Part shown: one piece after another, positions 1 through 5,011 of the stretch
Layout: every line of letters begins with the position of its first letter
Numbering within the stretch: the first letter of the stretch is position 1
Assembly (NCBI GenBank): GCA_017646305.1
Contig: JAGCMR010000117.1
Location: 1-5,011, forward strand
From: Spirochaetaceae bacterium
GTDB taxonomy: Bacteria; Spirochaetota; Spirochaetia; Treponematales; Treponemataceae
Direction of reading: 5' to 3'
DNA length: 5,011 nucleotides
Notes under the pieces: generated by a model
The model's database searches: none
What the model was told of the DNA's origin: nothing
The model's input: the letters and a program-made list of their open reading frames with translations, nothing else
Made by a program: the position numbers and the translations under genes

Positions 1-922
1 AATGAAGGGGCCTGGTGTCCAAGCGGTAGAAGATGTTTCCCTGTTTATCAAGCGGGGAGAAACCTTGGGCTTGGTTGGTGAGTCTGGCTGTGGAAAAACA
101 ACTTTGGGACGCACCATTATCCGTCTTCACGAGCCCACCAGTGGCCGCATTGTCTATGACGGAGAAACTATTTACGAAGGAGACGGTAAAAAGCACTCTG
201 CAGTAAAGATGTTGCCCTACCGTCGCAAAATGCAGATTATTTTTCAGGATCCATCTGCCTCCCTTGACCCTCGCATGACGGTAGGTGAGATTATTGGTGA
301 GGCCCTTGATATTCACAAGCTGTGGTCCACCAAGGCTGAACGAACAGACCGCATCAAGGAATTGCTAGACATGGTTGGCCTGAACACAGAGCATGCAAAC
401 CGCTATCCTCACGAATTTTCTGGTGGACAGCAGCAGCGTGTTGGTATTGCCCGTGCCTTGGCAGTGCGTCCTCAGTTTATTGTGTGCGATGAGCCTATTT
501 CTGCCTTGGACGTTTCAATTCAGTCTCAGGTAGTGAATATGCTGGAGGACATGCAGGAAGAGCTGGGATTAACATATTTGTTTATTGCCCACGATTTGAG
601 TGTTGTTCGCCATATTTCTAATCGCATTGGAGTTATGTACTTGGGGTGTTTGGTGGAACTTTCCACTAGCTACGAGTTGAACAAGAATCCCATTCATCCC
701 TATACCCAAACACTGATTTCCGCAGTGCCTGTTCCTGACCCCCAGTTATCTCGCAGTCGTCAGCGGATTGTGTTGGAAGGAGATATTCCTTCTCCCATGA
801 ATCCACCTTCTGGGTGTCGTTTCCATACTCGCTGTCCTATGGCTAAGTCTCAGTGTAAGGAAGCCATGCCTCAGTTGCGGGAAGTTGCAGAAGGTCACTG
901 GGTGGCCTGTCATTTGGTTTAA
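1..922 (+). CDS. Oligo/dipeptide ABC transporter ATP-binding subunit (OppF/DppF type), 5'-truncated by window edge
   Basis: This cytoplasmic ATPase subunit powers an Opp/Dpp-type peptide importer, working as a pair with an OppD-like ATPase under two permease subunits. Counting from the ATG at base 2, Walker [10 protein letters not shown] is at about residues 26-34, Q-loop FQDP at 81-84, signature FSGGQQQR at 139-146, Walker B with CDEP at 162-165, D-loop SALD at 167-170 and switch His197. The Opp/Dpp-specific C-terminal extension starts at [10 protein letters not shown] (229-238) and carries four cysteines (C272, C278, C285, C303). Family members usually have about 30 residues before the AVEDVSL strand, ending in a Phe-Pro-Val/Met-Lys-like stretch, so the ATG at base 2 is probably internal and the true start lies outside the window. 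The stop is TAA at 920-922. The symporter gene follows after 20 bp with no terminator between, suggesting one operon. OppF versus DppF, and the exact peptide substrate, cannot be decided here; the family call is secure. Confidence 0.95.
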   Translation, partial: MKGPGVQAVEDVSLFIKRGETLGLVGESGCGKTTLGRTIIRLHEPTSGRIVYDGETIYEGDGKKHSAVKMLPYRRKMQIIFQDPSASLDPRMTVGEIIGEALDIHKLWSTKAERTDRIKELLDMVGLNTEHANRYPHEFSGGQQQRVGIARALAVRPQFIVCDEPISALDVSIQSQVVNMLEDMQEELGLTYLFIAHDLSVVRHISNRIGVMYLGCLVELSTSYELNKNPIHPYTQTLISAVPVPDPQLSRSRQRIVLEGDIPSPMNPPSGCRFHTRCPMAKSQCKEAMPQLREVAEGHWVACHLV

Positions 923-933
923 CAGAATCTTTT

Positions 934-938
934 GGAGG
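934..938 (+). promoter_or_regulatory. Ribosome binding site GGAGG of the SNF transporter
   Basis: GGAGG lies four bases before the ATG at 943. It is a near-perfect Shine-Dalgarno sequence and fixes the start of the symporter. The 20-bp gap to the preceding stop codon contains no promoter or terminator that I can see. Confidence 0.85.
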
Positions 939-942
939 ATAT

Positions 943-2322
943 ATGAAAGAAAGAGAAAGCCTTGCCTCTCGACTAGGCTTTATTTTGCTGTCGGCAGGTT
1001 GTGCCATTGGTCTTGGAAACGTGTGGCGTTTTCCTTATATCACAGGAAAATATGGTGGAGCCATTTTTGTTTTGGTGTACCTGTTCTTCTTGGTAGCCTT
1101 AGGCTTGCCTATTATGGTGATGGAGTTTTCCGTTGGTCGTGCTTCTCGCCAGAATGTGGGAAAGGCCTTCAAAACCTTGGAGCCTCAGGGAACAAAGTGG
1201 CATACTTATGGTCACATTGCCATTGCAGGAAACTACATCTTGATGATGTTCTATGCCACCATCTCTGGTTGGCTGTTGTATTATTGCTTTGCCAGCCTTA
1301 CTGGCCAGTTTCAGGGCTTGGATACTGCAGCTGTTGGTGCCTTCTTTGGTTCTTTAACAGCAAGTTCTAGTACACAGTTTTTGTGGATGGCCATTGCCGT
1401 AGTGTTGAGCTTTGTGATTGTTGGAATCGGTCTTGAAAAGGGCGTAGAAAAAATCACCAAGGTAATGATGATTCTGCTGATTTTACTGATTGTGGTTCTG
1501 GCAGTAAATTCCGTTCTTTTGCCTGGTAGTGGTGAAGGAATCAAGTTCTATCTTTTGCCAGACTTTAGCAAGGTAACTGAATCAGGATTTGGTGAGGTGG
1601 TATTTGCTGCCATGGGACAGGCCTTCTTTACCTTGAGCTTGGGTATTGGAAGCATGGAAATTTTCGGTTCCTACATCGACAAAAAATACAGCTTGACTGG
1701 TGAGGCTGGCAGAATTATTCTGCTGGATACCTTTGTAGCCATTATGAGTGGTTTGATTATTTTTCCTGCTTGTTTTGCATACGACGTAAATCCCGGTGCG
1801 GGGCCTGAGCTTTTGTTTATTACCATGCCGAATATTTTCAACAACATGGCAGGAAGCCGCATTTGGTCAAGCTTGTTCTTCGTGTTTATGAGCTTTGCCG
1901 CCCTTTCCACCTTGATTGCTGTATTCGAAAATATCGTTAGTTACTGGATTGATACCCACGGCTGGGGTAGAAAAAAGGCTTGTGTAGTAAACTGCATTGC
2001 ATTAATTATCCTGTCCCTGCCTTGTATTTTGGGCTTTAACCTATGGTCTGGCTTCCAGCCACTAGGTGCAGGAACTGGGGTGTTGGACTTGGAGGACTTT
2101 ATTGTTAGCTCCACCTTGTTGCCCCTTGGATCCTTAATTTTCTTAGTGTTCTGCTGTAGCAAGAAGGGCTGGGGCTGGGATAACTTTGTGGCAGAAGCTG
2201 ATGCTGGAGAAGGATTTAAGTTTCCTCGCAAAATCAAGTTCTATATTAAATGGATTCTGCCCTTGATTGTGCTGATAATCTTTGTAAAGGGCTACTACGA
2301 TATCTTTAGCAAGATGTTCTAA
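943..2322 (+). CDS. Sodium-dependent amino-acid transporter, SNF/NSS family (11 predicted TM segments)
   Basis: This inner-membrane symporter of the neurotransmitter:sodium symporter family has the LeuT fold and imports an amino acid with Na+. At 459 aa it is near the size of the 11-TM bacterial members (MhsT/TnaT-like) and shorter than 12-TM LeuT. The TM1 hallmark AGCAIGLGNVWRFPY is at residues 18-32, with A21 and N26 matching LeuT Na+ ligands A22 and N27. TM2 is about 38-64 with GLPIMVMEFSVGR (54-66), and TM6 is about 215-244 with GQAFFTLSLGIG (225-236). In TM8, FAALSTLIA (318-326) places A319, S322 and T323 on the LeuT Na2 ligands A351, T354 and S355. The other hydrophobic segments are near 90-116, 145-163, 170-193, 257-281, 344-362, 382-404 and 433-452. 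By hand alignment the classical chloride site is Y46, Q226, T230, D262, A266. The gene sits 20 bp after the peptide-importer ATPase and ends at its own terminator. The family is certain; the substrate is not. Confidence 0.95.
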   Translation: MKERESLASRLGFILLSAGCAIGLGNVWRFPYITGKYGGAIFVLVYLFFLVALGLPIMVMEFSVGRASRQNVGKAFKTLEPQGTKWHTYGHIAIAGNYILMMFYATISGWLLYYCFASLTGQFQGLDTAAVGAFFGSLTASSSTQFLWMAIAVVLSFVIVGIGLEKGVEKITKVMMILLILLIVVLAVNSVLLPGSGEGIKFYLLPDFSKVTESGFGEVVFAAMGQAFFTLSLGIGSMEIFGSYIDKKYSLTGEAGRIILLDTFVAIMSGLIIFPACFAYDVNPGAGPELLFITMPNIFNNMAGSRIWSSLFFVFMSFAALSTLIAVFENIVSYWIDTHGWGRKKACVVNCIALIILSLPCILGFNLWSGFQPLGAGTGVLDLEDFIVSSTLLPLGSLIFLVFCCSKKGWGWDNFVAEADAGEGFKFPRKIKFYIKWILPLIVLIIFVKGYYDIFSKMF

Positions 2323-2340
2323 ATTCTTGCATTGAAAGGG

Positions 2341-2372
2341 AAAGGGGCTGACTTGTAGTCAGCTCTTTTTTT
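2341..2372 (+). terminator. Rho-independent terminator after the Opp/SNF operon
   Basis: A 9-bp stem (GGGCTGACT at 2345-2353 with AGTCAGCTC at 2357-2365, one G-U pair) with a 3-base loop is followed by seven T residues (2366-2372). The A-run before the stem can pair with the T-tract. It begins 18 bp after the symporter stop codon and plausibly ends the peptide/amino-acid uptake transcript. Confidence 0.92.
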
Positions 2373-2417
2373 GCACTGGCTAATGTTAATCACTGAATTA
2401 TTATATCTATTCTTTAT

Positions 2418-2423
2418 TATAAT
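2418..2423 (+). promoter_or_regulatory. Candidate -10 element TATAAT upstream of the DUF4143 ATPase
   Basis: A perfect TATAAT lies in the AT-rich gap after the upstream terminator, 63 bp before the preferred ATG. The -35 region at the right distance is poor (TGAATT at 2394-2399, 18-bp spacer). A second candidate is TTGTTG at 2442-2447 with TATATT at 2466-2471 (18-bp spacer), which would start RNA at about 2478 and make the message almost leaderless at ATG 2481. In such AT-rich DNA hexamers arise easily by chance, so either assignment is tentative. A promoter somewhere in this gap is expected because the preceding transcript is terminated. Confidence 0.35.
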
Positions 2424-2430
2424 CTAAAAA

Positions 2431-2475
2431 TATTATATTATTTGTTGATTATAACCGAAAATTATTATATTATTT
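2431..2475 (+). repeat. 13-bp AT-rich direct repeat, two copies 32 bp apart
   Basis: TATTATATTATTT occurs exactly at 2431-2443 and again at 2463-2475. A partial third copy (TATTATAAT) begins at 2415. The start-to-start distance of the exact copies is 32 bp, close to three helical turns, which would put both on the same face of the DNA. Both copies lie directly before the ATPase coding region. They could be binding sites for a regulator or for an AT-rich-DNA binding protein, or simply low-complexity sequence. The function is unknown. Confidence 0.5.
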
Positions 2476-2480
2476 TTGAA

Positions 2481-3629
2481 ATGAGTGGAATTCAACGAGA
2501 TTTGCAGCTTGTTTTAGAGTCTAAGTTTGGAAATGGAAAGGTTCTTTTGCTTATTGGGCCTCGGCAGGTGGGAAAGACAACCCTTTTGCAAAGCATGGTG
2601 AACAAGTTGTCTCCAGATCAAAAGACTCAGTTTTGGAATTGTGATGAAAGTGATGTGAGACAATTCCTTTCTGAGGCAAATTCTGCAAAGCTCAAGTCTT
2701 TTGTGGGCAATGCTGATTTCATCGTCATTGACGAGGCTCAGCGGGTAAAGGATATTGGTCTTACCCTGAAATTGCTCCACGATAATTTTCCCCACGTACA
2801 GTTGGCGGTAACTGGCTCCTCCTCTCTCGACTTGTCTAATTCTTTAAATGAGCCCCTAACTGGCCGAAAATTTGAATACAACCTCTTTTCCTTTTCTACA
2901 AATGAGCTTGTGCAGCATACATCCCTGCTGGAAGAAACCCGTCAGTTACAAAATCGTCTTTTGTATGGATGGTATCCCGATGTGGTGAATAATCCCGGGG
3001 ACGAAAAGGAAATCCTTACCAACATCGTGAATTCCTATTTGTACAAGGATATCTTTGAATTTCAAGATATTCGTAAGCCTGCTGTCATAGAAAAGCTTGT
3101 TCAAGCCCTTGCCTTACAGGTGGGAAGTGAGGTGTCGTTCAATGAGTTGGGAAATTTACTGGGAATTGATGTGCAGACGGTACAGCGGTACGTGGATCTT
3201 CTGGAAAACGCCTACGTAATTTTCCATCTTCGTTCCTATAGCAAGAATGTTCGCAATGAGCTGAAGAAAAGTATCAAGATTTATTTTTATGACAATGGTG
3301 TGAGGAATGCTGTTTTGTCCAATTTTTCCCCCTGGGAATTACGCTCTGATAGGGGAAGTTTGTGGGAAAATTTCTTGATAAGTCAACGAATTAAAAACAA
3401 TCTGTACCACAATAGGAGTTGTAAGTATTACTTTTGGCGTACAACCCAAAGACAGGAGATTGACTTTATCGAAGAAGCAGAGAACAAGCTCTTTGCATAC
3501 GAGTTCAAGTTCAGTGGAAAAAAGGCAGGTTCAAAATGCCCCCTAACTTTTTCTAAAAATTATCCTGATGTGCCTTTTTCTGTGGTGACTCAGGACAATT
3601 ACATGGATTTTGTAACGGACTTGGTGTAG
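2481..3629 (+). CDS. AAA_14 / DUF4143 family ATP-binding protein with PD-(D/E)XK-like C-terminus
   Basis: This predicted cytoplasmic P-loop ATPase belongs to a large, poorly characterised bacterial and archaeal family; its biological role is unknown. Numbering from ATG 2481 (382 aa), Walker A GPRQVGKTT is at 26-34, Walker B IVIDEA at 81-86 and sensor-like TGSSS at 111-115, with the LTGR motif at 126-129. A winged-helix-like region follows (about 218-245, SFNELGNLLGID then VQTVQRYVDLLENAYV). The C-terminal DUF4143 part contains GSLWENFL (292-299), EIDF (326-329) and YEFKFS (340-345); E296, D328, E341 and K343 can be read as a PD-(D/E)XK nuclease signature. An in-frame TTG at 2442 would add 13 residues, but family members normally begin about 10-25 residues before Walker A, so the ATG is preferred. 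Neither start has a Shine-Dalgarno sequence. The gene stands alone after a terminator and converges on the Nim-like gene. No partner gene is visible, so a toxin, defence or DNA-processing role would be speculation. Confidence 0.88.
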   Translation: MSGIQRDLQLVLESKFGNGKVLLLIGPRQVGKTTLLQSMVNKLSPDQKTQFWNCDESDVRQFLSEANSAKLKSFVGNADFIVIDEAQRVKDIGLTLKLLHDNFPHVQLAVTGSSSLDLSNSLNEPLTGRKFEYNLFSFSTNELVQHTSLLEETRQLQNRLLYGWYPDVVNNPGDEKEILTNIVNSYLYKDIFEFQDIRKPAVIEKLVQALALQVGSEVSFNELGNLLGIDVQTVQRYVDLLENAYVIFHLRSYSKNVRNELKKSIKIYFYDNGVRNAVLSNFSPWELRSDRGSLWENFLISQRIKNNLYHNRSCKYYFWRTTQRQEIDFIEEAENKLFAYEFKFSGKKAGSKCPLTFSKNYPDVPFSVVTQDNYMDFVTDLV

Positions 3630-3638
3630 TGCTTGGCC

Positions 3639-4187
3639 TCATTCATGTTCCTTGCAGGAAAGCTCAGTAATTTCTACTTTAAAAACACAGGTTGCTTCAA
3701 GCATTTCTGGCTGAAAGGTCCAATTACTTCCCTCTGGATGAATATGGGTGATGGGGGCTTTGTCAGAATTGGGAGAGGAATTGTGGAAAGGGGTATTTTT
3801 ATGATGGTAACTTACAGCCTGATTCATTAAAGATTTGAGGGCTACCAGTTTTTCTTCTGGGTCACTAATGATAGAAGCCCGTCCTTTGCCCATAACACTT
3901 TGGAAATGACAGGCATAATCGCAGGCAACGTCTCCTCCTGTAAGCCAGTATTCTCGGTCTAGTTCAAAGGTGACGGTTGGACTGTCTTGTAAAAGCTGGT
4001 ATTTTCGTCCGGCTCTGGCTCCGTGAAAGTAAAAGGTACCACCAGTATCCGTGGATTCAAAACCAAAGTTGAGCGGTAGGATATACACTTCTCCCTTGTC
4101 ACAAAAACCAAGTCTGCAACAATGACATCCCCGGATAATTTCATCAATTTTCTGCTTGTGAGTAATTTCTCTGTCTCGTCTTCTCAA
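3639..4187 (-). CDS. Pyridoxamine 5'-phosphate oxidase-fold flavoprotein, NimA-like
   Basis: This is a small cytoplasmic split-barrel protein of the PNPOx-like/Nim family, whose members bind FMN or related cofactors. Some Nim members are linked to nitroimidazole resistance; most are uncharacterised. Family features in the 182 residues are the N-terminal MRRRDREIT, CRLGFCDKGEVYILPLNFGF (24-43), FYFHGARAGRK (52-62) with the conserved His55, VTFELDRE (72-79), the CxxxY-like segment around C89-C93 followed by SVMGKGRA (97-104), and DPEEKLVALKSLM (109-121). The N-terminus is rich in cysteine (C21, C23, C24, C29). The start is TTG at 4187, chosen because GGGAGG lies five bases upstream and the family MRR(K/R)DREI start fits. 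The upstream neighbour is gltX, separated by a strong terminator; downstream the stop codon faces the ATPase stop across 9 bp. Family membership is well supported; resistance or a specific reaction is not shown. Confidence 0.9.
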   Translation of the reverse strand: MRRRDREITHKQKIDEIIRGCHCCRLGFCDKGEVYILPLNFGFESTDTGGTFYFHGARAGRKYQLLQDSPTVTFELDREYWLTGGDVACDYACHFQSVMGKGRASIISDPEEKLVALKSLMNQAVSYHHKNTPFHNSSPNSDKAPITHIHPEGSNWTFQPEMLEATCVFKVEITELSCKEHE

Positions 4188-4192
4188 GGTAA

Positions 4193-4198
4193 CCTCCC
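4193..4198 (-). promoter_or_regulatory. Ribosome binding site GGGAGG deciding the TTG start of the Nim-like gene
   Basis: On the minus strand GGGAGG is followed by five bases and then TTG at 4187-4185. The strong Shine-Dalgarno compensates for the weak start codon. It lies only about eight bases downstream of the T-tract of the gltX terminator. Confidence 0.85.
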
Positions 4199-4205
4199 AG
4201 GGATG

Positions 4206-4237
4206 AAAAAAAGGAGTTAGTGTATTGGACTAACTCC
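4206..4237 (-). terminator. Rho-independent terminator of gltX, just upstream of the Nim-like gene
   Basis: Read on the minus strand, a perfect 9-bp stem (GGAGTTAGT at 4237-4229 with ACTAACTCC at 4221-4213) closes a 7-base loop and is followed by seven T residues (4212-4206). It starts 10 bp after the gltX stop codon. On the plus strand the tail is only CCCTTT, so termination in that direction should be weak. The T-tract ends 18 bp before the next start codon, leaving no room for a separate promoter, so some readthrough or an internal start site is likely. Confidence 0.92.
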
Positions 4238-4247
4238 CTTTGTTGAC

Positions 4248-5011
4248 TTAGAAACTTGCCAAAGTTCTTTCGGTACGCTCCAGTGCCTTTTCTACACCAA
4301 GAATTTTGATGGAGCCTACCAAGGGTGGACTCACTCGGCTACCGGTGACAGCCATACGAATGGGCATCATAAAGTCGCCAAGTTTAACTCCCAGGCGTTC
4401 TGCAATTTGGCGGGCTAGGGCATCGGCTTCTTCTTCAGTTTTAGTGGCTATAGCGGCAATGAATTCCTTGCTGGCTTCTAGCACTTCTTTTGTTTTTGCT
4501 GCATCCAGTTTTTTAGGAATGATTTGCTCCACAGGAGGAACGGCGGGCTCGGTAAAGAGGAAGCGAACCATTTCTGCTGCATCGCAAAGGAAGTGGAGCC
4601 GCTCCTTAATGAGGGGCATCAGCTGCATGAGTTTTTCCTTTGTCTCGGCTACCGTCAAGCCTTCTGCAATAGGTTCTCCAGCCTCGTTCAGGCTAACACC
4701 AGAAACTTCTGGTCCCACCTTGGGAGCGGGGAACTGCTCGCTTACGTTTACGGGAAGGGCTGCATCTCCAGTTCCTGTCAGGAAGGGAAGGGTTGCCTGA
4801 TATAGTTCTTCGTCGGACATGGTTCTCATATACTGACCATTGAACCATTCCAATTTTTTGTAGTCAAAGACAGCGGGGGCCTTATTCAAGTGCTCCACCT
4901 TGAATAATTTTTCAAAGTCGGCCAAATCGTAAATGTCACGACCATCTTCGTAGGAGCAGCCCAACATGGCAACATAGTTAATGAGGGCCTTGGGCAAATA
5001 GCCTCGTGCTC
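4248..5011 (-). CDS. gltX: Glutamyl-tRNA synthetase, C-terminal part (5' end beyond window)
   Basis: This is the class I aminoacyl-tRNA synthetase that charges tRNA-Glu with glutamate (also tRNA-Gln in organisms using the amidotransferase route). The window shows the last 253 codons, beginning ARGYLPKALINYVAMLG, the segment that in bacterial GluRS follows the KLSKR (KMSKS-type) loop. That loop and the Rossmann catalytic domain with HIGH are therefore outside the window. Visible conserved blocks are KAPAVFDYKKLEWFNG (38-53 counting from codon 4997) and, near the end, MPIRMAVTGSRVSPPL followed by ILGVEKALERTE. These span the stem-contact and anticodon-binding helical domains. The TTG at 4997 is an internal leucine codon, not a start, because the conserved GYLP sequence continues upstream in frame. 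The stop TAA (4250-4248) is followed by a terminator. No truncation, frameshift or unusual domain is seen in the visible part. Confidence 0.95.
   Translation of the reverse strand, partial: ARGYLPKALINYVAMLGCSYEDGRDIYDLADFEKLFKVEHLNKAPAVFDYKKLEWFNGQYMRTMSDEELYQATLPFLTGTGDAALPVNVSEQFPAPKVGPEVSGVSLNEAGEPIAEGLTVAETKEKLMQLMPLIKERLHFLCDAAEMVRFLFTEPAVPPVEQIIPKKLDAAKTKEVLEASKEFIAAIATKTEEEADALARQIAERLGVKLGDFMMPIRMAVTGSRVSPPLVGSIKILGVEKALERTERTLASF

Noticed and set aside
2..4. ATG at base 2 as the true start of the ABC ATPase
   Set aside because: The family has about 30 more N-terminal residues before this point, and the window edge prevents seeing them.
885..1370. 161-codon plus-strand open frame overlapping the end of the ABC gene and the start of the symporter
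   Set aside because: It is out of frame with two well-supported genes, has no recognisable motif and lacks a ribosome binding site; it is a shadow of the symporter coding region.
2373..2480. Possible CRISPR leader, attachment site or replication origin in the AT-rich gap
   Set aside because: There are only two exact 13-bp repeats, no regular spacers, no integrase or tRNA nearby and no DnaA-box cluster; only a promoter/operator reading is reasonable.
2514..2795. 93-codon minus-strand open frame inside the ATPase gene
   Set aside because: It is antisense to the Walker A/Walker B coding region, with no independent signals.
3648..3660. TTCC-TTGCA-GGAA inverted repeat near the convergent stop codons
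   Set aside because: The 4-bp stem without a T-tract is too weak for a terminator and lies within the Nim-like coding sequence.
3633..3830. 65-codon plus-strand open frame just after the ATPase
   Set aside because: It lies wholly antisense to the well-supported Nim-like gene, has no SD and no family resemblance.
4306..4800. 164-codon plus-strand open frame, Ser/Ala/Arg rich
   Set aside because: It is antisense to conserved gltX codons; the composition is what a reverse complement of a synthetase gene gives.

Overview
The window is ordinary bacterial chromosome of moderate GC with an AT-rich island near 2.38-2.48 kb. It holds five protein genes, two of them cut by the window edges. Strong GGAGG-type ribosome binding sites, TTG start codons and the gene mix (Opp/Dpp peptide importer, SNF-type Na+ symporter, DUF4143 ATPase, Nim-like flavin protein) fit an anaerobic, amino-acid-scavenging bacterium. 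Spirochaetota (Treponema-like) or Bacillota are my guesses from family distribution only. No 16S or other decisive marker is present, so this placement is weak.

Layout. On the + strand, 1-922 is the 3' part of an oligopeptide/dipeptide ABC transporter ATPase of the OppF/DppF type. After 20 bp and a clear SD comes a complete sodium:neurotransmitter-symporter family amino-acid transporter (943-2322), closed by a strong Rho-independent terminator (2341-2372). The two are probably one operon: peptide uptake coupled to Na+-driven amino-acid uptake. An AT-rich intergenic stretch follows (about 2373-2480) with a perfect TATAAT hexamer and a 13-bp direct repeat. It leads into a stand-alone AAA_14/DUF4143 ATPase with a PD-(D/E)XK-like C-terminus (2481-3629).

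On the - strand, reading leftward from the right edge, lie the C-terminal half of glutamyl-tRNA synthetase (gltX, 4248-5011), a perfect 9-bp-stem terminator (4206-4237), and a pyridoxamine-5'-phosphate-oxidase-fold/NimA-like flavoprotein (3639-4187, TTG start). This last gene converges on the ATPase gene with only 9 bp between stop codons.

I see no transposase, CRISPR array, tRNA, rRNA or phage gene. Nothing here is clearly a new system. The spots most worth a second look are the DUF4143 ATPase with its repeat-bearing, SD-less upstream region, and the terminator wedged directly before the Nim-like gene with no room for a promoter after it.
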